Positions 11,461-24,800 of a stretch of DNA of 64,000 nt are shown here, piece after piece (position 1 is the stretch's first letter; the number at the start of each line of letters is the position of its first letter). A model generated the notes under the pieces. It was not told the origin of the DNA. It did not search any database and saw only the letters and a list, made by a program, of their open reading frames with translations. The translations under genes and the position numbers were made by a program. This DNA is from Pectinophora gossypiella (Eukaryota > Arthropoda > Insecta > Lepidoptera > Gelechiidae): positions 6,354,236 through 6,418,235 of the forward strand of contig NC_065426.1 of assembly GCF_024362695.1 (NCBI RefSeq), written 5' to 3'.

Positions 11461-11836
11461 GGTGCTAATTCCTGTAAATACCATCTAATTTTATTTTAAG
11501 TTATATCTGTCATTTTCTTATCCGCCGAAAAGGAAAGGGACGGGTAATCGACAAGCATAAAATTTATGGAACACACGTCAATTTTAAGCACAAATCTAAA
11601 CCAACCGTCTAAAAATTTTACATCCGTCAATAACCCGACACAGTTAAGTAGACAGCACGTCAAACGGATTGCATACCAGCGACGTACCTTTTGATTCGCC
11701 CGGGTTATTCATTCATTCACTCATTCTTCCTAAAATTAAGAGCTGTGAATCATCCGTCCCTTTCCTTTTCGACGGATATGAAAATGACGGATATAACTTT
11801 AAATAAAATTAGGCGGTGTCTGCAGGAATCGGGGCC
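11461..11836. mobile_element. Fold-back MITE, family 2
   Basis: The long imperfect inverted ends pair GGTGCTAATTCCTG at the left with CAGGAATCGGGGCC at the right. The next arm segments also pair (left TTATTTTAAGTTATATCTG, right GATATAACTTTAAATAAAAT; TCCGCCGAAAAGG pairs with CCTTTTCGACGGA). The inside is non-coding. Other copies are at 12445-12774 and 24618-24974, with an end fragment at 15082-15124. Confidence 0.75.
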
Positions 11837-12372
11837 AATGTGGTAGTTAGAGATACATGCATTGCCAGATGAACTAAGTACCGACACCTCACCGAGCTTT
11901 CTATTAGACCAACGTGATAGGTGGTGAGCTGTATCGTGTGCGTGAGTGTTCACACGTCTTTAATAGGTAATAATAAGAAGGTTTATAAAGAATAAGGTAA
12001 AAAATATATTACACGTAAATGCTTAATTGTGTTTAAAAAATAATTGAAGACCTTACTGAAGTTACGTAAGCAAAATAAAAGGCTAAAAAATGTCTAGGCC
12101 ACGCGTTTTCCGGCCTAGGCGTAAGCTTTGAGGTTTTTTTCTGGGTCTGAATGCCTGTGAAATGGGCGCCGTGCAGTTCTAAAAGTCCTTTGTTCGGCTA
12201 TTGATACGGCACCAGCTCGCAACTTGGCATATTATATCGTCGCCCGCTACAATAGACGTAACGTTAGTGTATTTATTTTTTTGTAGTCACTCAAACATGT
12301 ACCTACCCGGACCATAGAAAAAACAAATAGACCTAATATATTTAATTTTCAGTTCCATATTTATGCGACAGA

Positions 12373-12420
12373 TAGTTCTACTTGATATCAGAATTATGGT
12401 CTGAATCATCCCTCAAATTA
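12373..12420. mobile_element. MITE family 1 fragment
   Basis: CTACTTGATATCAGAATTAT followed by GGTCTGAATCATCCCTCAAA matches the right arm of family 1. Only this arm remains. Confidence 0.5.
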
Positions 12421-12444
12421 GCAAGGGATCTATAGTAACATATT

Positions 12445-12774
12445 GGCCCCGATTCCTGCAGACACGTCCTAATTTTATTTAAGTTATTCCTGATCCGCTG
12501 AAAAGAGGGATGGGATGATTGACAACTGTTAATTTTAAAATAAATGAATAACCCGGGCGAATAAAATAGACATCTCGCTGATATGCAACCCGTCTGACGT
12601 GTGCTGTCAATTTAATTCTGTCGGGTTATTGGCCAATATATAAAATTAGGAGGGTTTTCAAAGGTCCATAAATTTTATGCCTGTCAATTTCAATTTCATT
12701 TTCTTTTCGGCGGATTTGAAAATGTCAGGTATAACTTAAAATAAAATTAGATGGTGTGTGCAGGAATCAGCACC
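12445..12774. mobile_element. Fold-back MITE, family 2 (inverted orientation)
   Basis: The left end is GGCCCCGATTCCTGCAGACA and the right end is CAGGAATCAGCACC, so the two end types are swapped relative to 11461-11836. Inner blocks (ACCCGGGCGAATAAAATAGA, TGTCGGGTTATTGG) match the same family. Confidence 0.72.
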
Positions 12775-13544
12775 ATCATACACCAATGGGTTTAATGCGA
12801 TTGCATTTAGACATTCAAAGACAAAGTCTAAGCACAGCTCGGACACTCCATTCAAAAATCTCGTTCGTTTACGTGTGCTGACTTTATTTGGTTATATGAT
12901 TCCCTGGAAGAGATCCCGTTATTATGTTTTTACCGCAAAGTTGTTTTGTTCATTACATTTATTAAATTACATTGCTTTTAGTCGAAACGTGACAATAATG
13001 ATTATCCTCCTACATCACGACAAGGTATATTTTTATATAACTGTAATCTAAAAATTCTGAGAACAGCCAAAATCATAATTTAGTAAGTACCTAGAATCGA
13101 ATACTGTTAAAGTCATTCCTCTAATAAAATTAAATTGTGTCAATTGCACCACTCATATGCCATAACAATATAAAAATTCTACACAACAATATAATCATTT
13201 TGTTTTGATATCTACCGCAAATAAAGTGTTATCGAACACATTCGTTTTATACGTTTTATAAATGGCTTCTTACTGTGGAAATGACGATGAAGCGTATTAA
13301 CCCAAGCATACAATAAACAGCAAAACCTACTACACGTATAGATAGATACCTATTAGGTACAGTCATGAGGAGCAACATCATGTACCCACTTTAGAACTCT
13401 GTCACACTATCATATTTGACATTTAATAAGACTTACAGTTTACTTTGTCAAAAAAGTTAATGTGACGTGGTTTCAAAGTGTATACATATTCCACACGGAT
13501 ACCATAGAATAAAATAATATGTATAGAACGGTACCAGCCCCCGC
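12775..13544. other. Gene-free stretch
   Basis: The DNA is AT-rich. The block GAGGAGCAACATCATGTACC with AGGACTCTGTC-like sequence near 13370-13480 recurs near 48110-48240, so at least part of it is an uncharacterised repeat. Confidence 0.4.
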
Positions 13545-14065
13545 GCCAGTTCAAAACCCGGTACCGGACTTGCACTAATGAGTTATTACTTTATCTTAAG
13601 TACAGTTTTCACTTATACAGTAACGACCGCCGTGGTCTAGTGGATGAGCGTTGGGGTCACGATCCGGAGGTTCTGGGTTCGATTCCCGGTGGGGACATAT
13701 CACAAAAATTACTTTGTGGTCCCTAGTTTGGTTAGGACATTACTGGCCGATCACCAGGTGGTCCGGAAGTAACATGACACTTCCGAAGGCACGTTAAGCC
13801 GTTGGTCCCGGTTATTACTTACTGATGTAAGTACGTAGTCGTTATATGAGCCATGTCAGGGCCTTTGGCGGCTCAATAGTAACCCTGACACCAGGGTTCA
13901 TGAGGTTGGTACACACGATAGAAGAAGACTTATACAGTTGGTGACCATTATAGACGGCGATACGGCACCTACCTATCACGTTGGTCTTACAAAAAGCTCG
14001 GTGAGGTGTGAGTGCTTAGTTCATCTTGCGATGAATGTACTTGACAAACCCAATAGGGATATAGT
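13545..14065 (+). repeat. SINE family J, split by a younger SINE
   Basis: The two halves, 13545-13620 and 13938-14065, match the continuous copies at 21815-22035 and 53645-53830 (shared AATGAGTTATTA, GTGCAGTTTTCACTAACACA and AGCTCGGTGAGGTGTGAGT). Copy 53645 carries a tRNA B-box-like GTTCGAACGCC at its head. The interruption is the family A SINE at 13621-13927. Confidence 0.65.
13621..13927 (+). mobile_element. tRNA-derived SINE, family A
   Basis: The head has an A-box GTGGTCTAGTGG (13632-13643) and a B-box GGTTCGATTCC (13676-13686) with tRNA-like spacing, followed by a non-tRNA body (CGGAAGGCACGTTAAGCCGT) and a GAAGAAGA tail. It is flanked by the direct repeat ACTTATACAG at 13611-13620 and 13928-13937, the mark of its insertion. 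A second copy in inverse orientation lies at 48885-49182. It would be transcribed by RNA polymerase III and mobilised by a LINE; this follows from SINE biology and is not shown here. Confidence 0.88.
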
Positions 14066-14077
14066 TGAGAGCGTATG

Positions 14078-14106
14078 TTATGTGTGTGTTTGTGTGTGTG
14101 TGTGTG
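14078..14106 (+). repeat. GT microsatellite
   Basis: The stretch is mostly GT/TG dinucleotides (TGTGTGTGTTTGTGTGTGTG). Confidence 0.9.
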
Positions 14107-14499
14107 GTAACTCTCCGCCCACACCAATTCGTATAGGGCGGCGTCATCCCCTCTAGGTTTACTTCGGTTTCAAATGGATAGTATCGCTAAGGAGAAAGGG
14201 AGAGAGCGCGCGGACTATGTCTCGCTCGCCCTTACGTTAGGCAGCACACGGTAAAAGTGAGATTTTTATATGAAGTGTCCGTTGTGTGCCGATACGAACA
14301 GCTTGATTTACCTCGACCCCCTCACATAACATAAATAGTTTATACTCCTATCAGATATTTAATGTCATTTGCGGGAAAACTATTAATACGTCAAGACAAA
14401 AGAAATATATAAAAACAGTTTATTATACACCCAAAAAGTTTAAAACAGTTTATTATTATATTTTATTGCGATAATTATCACGTGCTCAGCGGTGATAGA

Positions 14500-14690
14500 A
14501 AACTATGTCAGGAAACCCACGTTCCCGAGTAATGAAACCTGACCTGTATTGGGCTGGTTTTCCCTTCGCGGGTTGAAAGGCCAGGCAGGCAGTCGCTTCT
14601 GTAAAAAACTAGGTCTGTCAAATCTTCAGGTTAGGTAAGCGGACCCTGTGAAAAACGGGATAATACTATGATGAGTTTATTATACGCCCC
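14500..14690 (+). repeat. SINE family C, partial
   Basis: The blocks GTATTGGGCTGGTTTTCCCT, AAATCTTCAGGTTAGGTAAG and GACCCTGTGAAAAACGGGAT are the reverse complement of 27230-27390. The tRNA-like head is not evident here. Confidence 0.6.
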
Positions 14691-15081
14691 ACTGTTGCAT
14701 TCCTTCAATCAACCAGGGACAACACACGCATTATAATAAAAATAAATGGTACCTACTTACAAATCATTTTCTAACAGATAGGACATGACAAAAAAGATTA
14801 CAAATGATAAGGTATTCCGTAATCTTTACATTCCTAATAACAATAAAACAAATACTTTCATAATTTTATTGACCGATATAACTATCAATAAAATTCCATA
14901 ATAGATCAATTACCTACCTATTACAATTGTGTCATAGTTCGTTGTCAATAAAATGAATCAAAGTCGGTAGGTATATTATTAGATTATTACTAAAATGTTT
15001 TATCTTATCTTATCATTAACGTTAGTCGATCGTTTCCTTATTGTTCTTAGATTTTAAGATATTTTGGTATTATTTTATCAC

Positions 15082-15124
15082 TGGCCGCGATTCCTGCAGA
15101 CACCTAATTTTATTTTAAGTTTTA
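15082..15124. mobile_element. MITE family 2 end fragment
   Basis: GGCCGCGATTCCTGCAGACA followed by CCTAATTTTATTTTAAGTTT is one terminus of family 2; the rest is missing. Confidence 0.55.
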
Positions 15125-15233
15125 CGCACTGAGCTGAGGTTCGCGCCCAACTGGCCCGTTGTCTTATGTTGTACCGGAGAGTCCTCAGCGCTCCCCTTTT
15201 GTTGGCGAATCTATGATAAGTCACGTCAAAACA
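15125..15233 (+). repeat. SINE-like repeat, family D
   Basis: The blocks TTCGCGCCCAACTGGCCCGT and CTCAGCGCTCCCC define the family, which also occurs at 16190, 17675, 20986, 30808, 44009, 44105 and 48268, usually with CCGGCCAAGTAGTTAATGCC and a CACGTCAAAA end. Confidence 0.65.
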
Positions 15234-15404
15234 AGGTAGTTATCGTACACTACCTTTTATCCCAGGACGTCCACCACCACCTTATGGTCATTTCGACAAA
15301 CATCCGTCTTGTTTTTTTGTAATTGTTTTAGTGGAAATTTGATATGATGTTGTTGTTTTTTTTTGTGTGTGGCGTCCTTTTATAATAAACTTTTTCTATT
15401 CTAT

Positions 15405-15545
15405 TCTATACACGCGCATCTGTGTCTGTGACGTCTTTACGATTGAAAACTAACGTAAGACCGACAGGGGGTGAGGTATACTAGCTCAGCCACTAGTGGG
15501 GAGCGGAGAGTTGCCGTTCTATACGTAGTGTTATTCTTTATTCTA
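15405..15545 (-). repeat. SINE-like repeat, family E (inverted)
   Basis: GGGGGTGAGGTATACTAGCT and CCACTAGTGGGGAGCGGAGA are the reverse complement of the core at 8415-8480. Confidence 0.65.
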
Positions 15546-15893
15546 TGCTAAAAGGTAGAAATTGTACTTACTCAGGAAAAGCGTACGTTACGTATCCTAA
15601 ACTACCCCCACATTGTTTTAATACTTCAATGTAATGACGTGTGGTATTAGAAATTATAATCTAATTAGAGATACTTGATATAGGAAAATCATAAGTTAGT
15701 AATCATGATAATAAATAACTTCATAAACATATGAGTGTTTTTAGATATTTATTATCTATTCCTTTTACTGCCTAGTGGCATACAATATACCTGAGATAAG
15801 CATTACTTTATATACTATATAAGTCAATAAAATCATAATCATTGTTTAGTGTTAGTTTTGTGATTTTAAACGTGTTTGTTCAAAATTTATAAA

Positions 15894-18800
15894 ATGTGTG
15901 TCAAAATTTTTGTGTTGACTTTACTTTTGATGTGTGCGAATTATGTGGTGTCCAGTGAAAGTAAGTGGCTGACAAAAATAATGTCTATGATCAAAATATG
16001 GTGGCTGGCTACTAGCCCAAGCATCTTCACCAACCCGCTGAGTAGCAGCGTGGTAGAGTATACTCCACGATCCCCTCTGGTTCATTCCGGAAACTATAAA
16101 ATAAAATAAAATAAAAATAAAATAAAATAAAATAAAATGACCAGAAGTAGGACATATCATTTTTTTTACGATTAAAAGACATTTCTTAAGCTCACAGAGT
16201 TCGCGCCCAAGTGGACACCCTCGGGCCTGTTGTCTTAAACATTGTGCCAGGTGAGAGCCTTCAGCGCTCCCCATTGGTCCGGCCAAGTAGTTAATGCCAT
16301 CAATCCGTCAATAACGTCAAAAAACTAAAAGAAAGCTCACAGAGATGATAAAAGAAGGAGGAGCTCGGTGGCGCAACGGTTAACGCGCTCGGTCTGCGAT
16401 TGTTGAAGTAAAGCAACTTTCGCAAAGGCCGGTCATAGGATGGGTGACCACAAAAAAAAGTTTTCATCTCGAGCTCCTCCGTGCTTCGGAAGGCACGTTA
16501 AACCGTTGGTCCCGGCTGCATTAGCAGTCGTTAATAACCATCAATCCGCACTGGGCCCGCGTGATGGTTTAAGGCCCGATCTCCCTATCCATCCATAGGG
16601 AAGGCCCGTGCCCCAGCAGTGGGGACGTTAATGGGCTGATGATGATGAACAGAGTTCTCGGCCTGCTGCAGCGGCGCAGTTTCATACTCCGAGGATGTCC
16701 TCATTTTGCACAGAAACTACACATTGACGTTATCGTACACGCCAAAATGTACACTTACCCGTACAAGTACCTACGTATGGGTGTTAGTAACGCCGTATCG
16801 AATACTGAAGGGGATGATTCAGACCACGATTCTGAGTTAATATCAAGTGCAATTTTGCATCGCATGAAAATTCCGCTTTATAATAAGGCAGAATCATGGT
16901 TTGAATCATCCCCCTCAGTATTCGTTACAATATCACAAATACCCTGTATTATAATAATCATTTGATGCCTTTTCAAGTGAATATCGACGGTAAAAAGCAA
17001 TCCTGCTGTAACCCACAAAATGCAAAATGTTCACCAGAGCCCAAAAACTTTTGAAAAATTTGAAAAAAAATCATATCTCCTAAACTATTACGCCTATGAA
17101 TGTGATTTTTAGAACCAAAATGTATTTTTTGATTGTCTATCAAGTCAAATACCTAAAACTTACTAGAAGTTTATTTAAGCCTATGTTTGTGTGGGTTACA
17201 GCAATCGCACTTATTTTTCTGTTACACAAAGTTGCTGTAAATGAAGCAGGTAAATGTATGGGCCACTCAAAATCAAGTACTTTATTGATACGCAAAATTG
17301 CTGTAATTCACTTATAATAACTATTTCTATACAGCAATTTTGATGTAAATGTCATAAGTCTGTGTAAGCTGGTGCACTTAATTGTCTTAACTAACAGAAG
17401 TTGTGAAATGATAATAAAATTAAAATGATGTAAGTATGGAATGACATTTATATGAAGTCATTTTAAAATGTTAAAGAACATAAACCCACTAATAAATAGC
17501 TAAATCATGAAATAAAAAATTACCATTTTACACCTAAGCAACAATAGTGTACTCCGACCGCTTAAAGCACGGGAAATACTACCTGTAGCGTGTTATACTA
17601 TTTAACAGGTAAATTGTGACATCAAAAACATTATACACTACTCCTACCTAGGTATCTATTGAAGAAAATACTTCTGTAGATTTGCCGCAAATGGCATTAT
17701 TTACTTGGCTAGACAAATGGGGGGCGCTGAGGGCTCGTACCCGGTACAAAATATAAGACAACAGGCCTGAGGGTGCCCAGTTAGGCAGATTAGCCGCTGT
17801 ACTTAAAGCTTTGAAGGTACTCGGAAGCCAACCTTTTTCTGCTGCTACACACTCTGCGACCTGAGGCGTGAAGTAGGAGGTGTATTTTAAAGTACTCTCT
17901 TGCGCGGTGACAAACGATATCACCGTTACCGCTCCTAAACCAGCGAGTCTCACCGGGAAGGGAGTGGTAGCTAGTGCTTTGTGGGACGGCCCGCTAAGCT
18001 TCGTACCGGTACAGTCCTGCCACGCCTAGGCCGTTAAGGTCGAAGCATGGCTCTCCCAATGGCAGGCGTGACAAAGGAACGAACGCGCACATTTGTTCGC
18101 TCGCGCATCCCTATGGCGCCAGCCGCTGCCTCGAGCCGCTGCCTCGAGCCGCAACTCGCCGCACACCAAATACGACGCCCACGTCATACTTCGCTGGCGG
18201 AGGTCTTCGGCCATCCCCTTTTCCACTGCCCCTACCCCAACTCCCTAGAGCAGAACATGTCGGGAATAAGAGGATAACAACACCGCCAGAACGGTAGTCA
18301 ACGCACCAAAATCTATACCGATCTCCGGTTTCTCCATGCCCTCTTTGGACCGCGCTTATACGAGGCGGTTTACACTACCCCTGAAAGAGTACGCTTCCTG
18401 GCGAAAACCGATGAGGAGTTCAGGCTTTACCAGCGTTACGTCACCAACCTGGAGAAAGACACTGGACTCTTTTGGTTCACGTACACACCCCCGATGGAAC
18501 ATTCGCTGAAACTGGCAACCCGCGAAGTACCGGTGGATACCGACATCGCAAAACTCGAGGAGGAGCTGAAGAACCGAGGCTACGAACTCCTGTTCGTAGG
18601 ATATACTCCTGTATATCCGTCCCATCCAGGCTCGCACAGGCAAGCCTGGTTGCATCTTCTTCGTGAAGATCCAGCAAACACTGGGGTTCCAAAAGATCTA
18701 CGAAACCTCCGAACTCCTATGCATGCCCGTTATAAAAGTCAAAACATAGAGAAGACCCAAGCGACACAGTGCCACCACTGCCAATAATTCCGGCACAGCA

Positions 18801-21800
18801 GCCACAACTGTCATCGTCCCATAGCCTGCGTGCGATGCGGTAAAAGCCATGCGGCGAAGGCTGCATGCCTCCCCGTGAGGGACCGGCTACCTGTTGCAAC
18901 TGCAGCGGACTTCACCCGGCTAACAGCTCATCCTGCCCGGTAAAGGTGCGCGAGCTGGCAACACGAATGGAGGGCACTACGCCATCAACGAGTGCAAGAG
19001 CCTCGAAACCCACAGCAGCAGCTACCGTCGCGAAGCATCCCAGCGAACTGACAGCCCAGAATTCACACATGGCAGCGGCAACCGTCCAGATGGGCATAAA
19101 CCGCACAGGTCGAAGCACTCACGCAAGAAGGCAAAACCTGCCCTGTCTGCCGCTGTGGATTCCGAACCACCACGACCCTCCATAGGAGAAGAAGGCCAAG
19201 CGGAGACATTACTTCCTACAGTGAATAAGCTGGAGATGCTGGAGCAGACTATCCAGCTACTCTACGATATCCTGGACGCCATCCGAAGCAAGATAGACCC
19301 GGTGCCCATTATAGTGAGAGGCTTGACCTCACTACTAATCCAGTTCAGTGGCGGTATTGACCATCTCCATTGGACTGCCAACGACTGGAACGAGGCTGTC
19401 CACATCTACTACTCTTCGCTGAATAGTTAGTATTGTGGTCACCTTCGAGGGTGAGTGACGTTTCCAAGTGATAGTTAACAGTCGTCGTCGCCCCAAAGCG
19501 TCCACCGTCTTCAGACCGAGCAATATGACGGAGCAGCCCTCCAACACCGGACTCGACCATCGCCACAAGCTGACGTGCGCTCACCGAGCCCCCCTCCCCC
19601 GCCCCCCAACGGGTAACCACCCGGTGGGCTCGACCTCGCTAGTGGCAGAAATAAGGATTAGACCAACTCCAAATGGACAATCCCGTAACCCACTCGTATA
19701 AGTAATAATAAATAATTAAAAAAATGACTTCATATTGGTAGCCAAACATAGTTACAGCAAATATGTCACTCCTTCCCGACTGTCGCGGAGTAACTGAGCG
19801 ACGCGGTAACCCGCGGTCATATACGCGCGAGCGCGTATTATAATGGCGGTAAATGCGCATGACCAGTAAATAACGATGTTTTTAAATTGGCGTAAGTTGT
19901 CATTGTCTGTAATATCATACTTGTTTAAAATGTAATAAACAACGCCGATCAACAGATTATTGTCTAATAAATGTAGTAAACACAGTACGTTACTTAAATG
20001 TGTTATGCAATTATGCAGTAACCCGCACTGTTCACCATTAAATAGTGCTGTAACTACAAAGATCAAATTATTTGCAAAAACAAAATTGGTGTAAAAGACA
20101 TATCATAGAAAAATGCTGTTTTTAATGCTATTTACAGCAAATATTCAGTTGTCTTTTTGGAAAAATAAGCAAAATCCCAACGCTGTACAGAAATTTCTAG
20201 ACGTCGTAGAGCCATGGGAATAGGACCATTCGACGCAGATTTTTTTTCTGATTCCGAATCAAAAATAAAAAAATTTTGGCCAGGGTGTGGTTTACAGCAG
20301 GATTGCTTTTTACCGTCGATACTTACATATGAAAAGTACGTCATAGAAGATACTTCAAGTGGAGTAGGTATCAGTAGTGACCGTAAGTCAATCCTATACA
20401 TTTTTATATCTATCACTCTCATTTGAGTACTTTCCAGTAGTAACAACAAAATATTAAACTTGTCGGACATGGTAGTTTGTCATTTAACGATTATTATGCA
20501 ATAGTTCTTTTACTTTTACAAAATGAGAAAGCGATTTTTATCTGTGTATTACAAGACTGAGCTTCGTGTGACGCCACATATATTTACAAAATAAATACAT
20601 AATTATCTGTCAGGTTTCAAATTAAAATTGCGAAGTGTTTTTAATCTTACATTAAGAAGATATTTCAAAAAATATAAGTGCATATTTCTCAGTGTTTGCT
20701 GGAACCAGCACCAAAATGAAGACGTGGCCTAAAGGTCTTTGTAACCAGGCCAAAACTTAAAAAAAATTTATACTGTTTGTAAATTTCTTTGTTTATTGAA
20801 ATGTGACGTCACTGGGCAAAATGTGACCAACCGTTTTCGCGCGAAATTTGAAGATAATGAAGAAAATATGTTTATTTTGTCTATAATATAAATCTTTTTC
20901 AAGAAAATAAAATCTTTTAAGAGGCATAAAATAACAGTTTGTAATTTTTAAAATACCAAAAACTGTTAAGTAGCCAATTGTCATTGGCGGGTGAGAGCCC
21001 TCCGCGCCTCCCTATTATCCGGCCAAGTAGTTATTGCCATTATATGCGGCAAATCTTCGATAAATCACACCTAAAATATTCGTACGTTTAAAGTAAGTAT
21101 ATTATATAAAAGAGATAAACGATCTTTGTAATTTTACGTGTTACATAACTATCTGCTGACATAATTCGTGGTAACCTAAATGTAATATAGCTTGAGATTT
21201 ATTAAATTGTAAGTATATTTTTTCGGAGCCGTTGGTAACCCTAATAAAAATCAAAAAAGGAACTGTCGATTATCATAAACGTTTACAACTTGGCTAACCC
21301 CCACATCGGTCTGAGCGCACCGGCCAATGAGATGTCGTCAATCGCTTAAAATGCTTTTTTTTTTCTTTTTCAGAAATCGTAATGTGTTATTACGGCACCT
21401 GGGCAACCTACAGATGGGGACAGGGTCAGTTCAACGTAGACAACATCAACCCGTTCCTGTGTTCTCATATCGTGTACTCATTTGTGGGCATCAATAACGG
21501 AGGGACTGTCGTCTCTTTGGACTCCTATCTAGATCTGCCTGAGAACTGGGGAAGAGGTTAGTAAATAATAAGTCCACTGTTTGGGTAATTTTAGAGTCAC
21601 ATCGCATTGTTGTGTCACTGTAGTCCTGTGTGTCCAAATTGGAGATGTCCTTAGAAAAGGTTTAGTGCGATCTACTCTGAACCGGCGTGGGTGTATGAAG
21701 CGATTGATAAATGCGGAGGAAGCAAGAGAAGTGTGTCAGGATCGAAGCAAATGGAATTCTATAGTCTCAGCTTACCCCGGCGTGAGTTTATGTATGTATG

Positions 21801-24800
21801 TAGTCCTTTGGTACACAGGCTTGCTTCTCCTGGGAGCTTCGGTTCGCACCTCGGTGGCGGACTTGCATCAATGAGTTACTGCAATTTTCACTAACACAGT
21901 TGACTTGACCTTATAAACCACAATACGGTTCACCACCTACCACCATGTTGGTTTGACAGAAAGCTCGGTGAGGTGTGGGTACTTAGTTCATTTGCGATGG
22001 ATGTAACTCGGACTATCCCAATTAGGATAAATTATCGCATTGTTCTTATTTAACTCATAGTTTTAAATTGTGGGGTGACCTATAATGATTCATCATCATC
22101 CCTAACGTTATTCCGTTTTCATCGGGACTCGCTCACCTAACCTGAAGATTTGACAAGTCCAGTTTTTTACATAAGCTACTTCCTATCTGACCTTCCGAAT
22201 CGAAGAAAAACCAGCCAGTTAAGTCATATACAAAATACATTTCTAGAGTATAATATATGGTATATGGCTATGACCACTAATGACCATGAAGTTCGTTTGT
22301 CCAAAGAAAAAAGAGACACAGCTCGAAGTCTTCTAGAATTACGTCTAGACTTTAATGAATATACAGATACGATTCCATTTTCAGATAATTTCGGCAAATT
22401 CAACGCGCTGAAAGAAATAAATCCAAATCTCAAAACGCTTTTGGCCGTTGGAGGCTGGAACGAAGGATCTGGGAAATATTCCGCTGTAAGTGTAAAAGTA
22501 TTCATTGTATTGTATGTAATATAATCAGGCCTTTACAGATATTATCCATATGAATAAATTTATTTTATACAGTGTCTAGGGGGCATTGTCTACTCGTATC
22601 AAAGCGTGTAATTTTTATCATTGTTCTTCTTTAAATAAGTCAGAGATTGATAAAATCTTTATGAAGGACCTAAAATATAAGTTTCTGGAAATTGACTTAC
22701 CGTTTCTATAGCTGCAACCTTCTAATGACGTCAATACTTTTCATTACGAGGAAGAGAGACAAAAAGGGTAAAAGTTTAAAGTTTTCGACATGAATTTTCT
22801 TTGGACTGCTGCAAATGGCCTCTTCAAAATTATAAATTATCTTATTATTGTTGTGTTATTGATCCTTACTGTGAGCAGTGGTTCATCGGCTTGCGTCTCA
22901 AACAAGGAGTAACGGTTCGATCGAGTTGCTATCGACAATTGCAAATGGCGATATGGCTCACGACATATCTCGGTGGTCTAACAAAAAGTTCGATGAACCC
23001 TAGGTGTTAGGGTTGTGCCTCTGACTGCTCAAATTGGGAATTTAGTCCTGAGCTTATGCTATCTGTACGTATTTTATTGATGACCTTATGTATGTTCTTT
23101 TTTTAAGATGGCAGCCAGCGCCAGTCTTCGTAGGAACTTCATCAACAGTGCTTTAGACATGGTCCTTACACATGGTTTCGATGGTTTCGATCTTGACTGG
23201 GAGTACCCCGCCAGAAGGGACACAGTCAACGGCCAGGCAGATGTAAACAACTTTAGCCAACTGGTAAAGGAACTAAAAGAAGAGTTTGAAAAGCATGGTC
23301 TTTTGGTCACAGCTGCTGTGTCTTCTGTTGGAGAAATGGCGGCATTGTCGTATGATATTCCTGTTATTAGCAAGTAAGTTTAAACCTTTCCCGTAGATTT
23401 TTACATTTATTACAGACTAGCTGTTACCCGCGACTTCGTTCGCGTGAAAACCTATTAAAACTATAGAGGTTTCATACAAACTTTGCCACCCCGTCCTAGT
23501 GAGCACCTACGTCCTAAAAGGAACACGCATACAACATTTGAGACTCCTATAGCACTAACAGTTTCTGAGATTTCATTATAAATGAACTATTAGAACCACT
23601 GCCTACTACAAAACCGCAACGTGTTTTTATACCATTCAGAGCTCAACATACACTGGCGTAAGCTTTCAAGGACATTTGTTTCAATAATCATCTAATCATG
23701 AGGTAGTTGAAATTTACGTCAGAACTGAACGAAATTGACTCAAATAAAAGTATTACTCTTTCAGGTACTTAGACATCATTAATTTGATGTCGTATGATAT
23801 GTATGGAGCCTGGGATGCGGTTACCGGTCACAATGCCCCTCTGCATAAGGGGGAAGGTGATGAAAATACTCCCAGAGACAGCGTGTACTCTGTTGATGTT
23901 GCTGTGGAGTACTGGTTGGCTCAGGGTAAGAATAGATTTTTTTTATTGAAAATGATAAAACACGTTTAACTTCTTTTCTTCCCGGGCATATCGTAAAATC
24001 CGACTTTCTTTTCTAACGTGATGGACAATTGTTGTAAGCGATAAGCTGATCCTTCGTCCCCATAAGATGAATCATATCCATAAGCATCATCCTCTCATCT
24101 CATATTTATTGATGGTTTTTTATCAGGATGCCCTCCAGAGAAACTTGCGGTTGGCGTACCCTTCTACGGCAGAACGTTTACTCTATCTGATGTTAATGTT
24201 AATGGAGTCAGAGCTCCAAGTAGCGGCCCTGGTATTGCAGGACCCTTCACTGTTGAGCCTGGCAGCATTGGTTATAATGAAGTAAGTCCTCTTGTTATAC
24301 ATGACACACATATATACGTACGTCTTACTGCTAAGAACAGGTCTCCTCTAAATGAACCGTGGGGTATGGAGCTACGTAGCTAATGTATAAGATAGAGTAA
24401 AATTACTTTTCGTGCTAACTCATTTAACTCAAAAAAATTAATTCAAAAGATTCACGTTGGTCTAACAGAAAGCTCGTAACTACCTCCTAAGCACCTAACT
24501 ACCTCAATTGCGATATAGTCGTGATCTCACGTTAACTCAATAAGTTCCTCTTATTAGGCATAAAAATATATTTTGACGTCACTCATTGTAAGTTTATTTG
24601 CCTCTAAAAACAATATCGGTGCTAATTCCTGCAGACGCCATATAAATTTATTTTAAGTTATACCTGTCATTTAATTTTTCTTATCCGTTAATTTTTCAAC
24701 GAAACGGACGGGTAATTGACAGGCATAAAATTTATGGAACACACGTCAATTTTAAGCATAAATCTAAAACAACCGTCTAAAAATTTTACATCGGCCAATA

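Noticed and set aside
22150..22524. 124-codon frame taken as a long chitinase exon 3
   Set aside because: Only 22385-22485 aligns with GH18 and joins exon 2 in frame through the tttcag acceptor; the upstream part is intron with a SINE piece.
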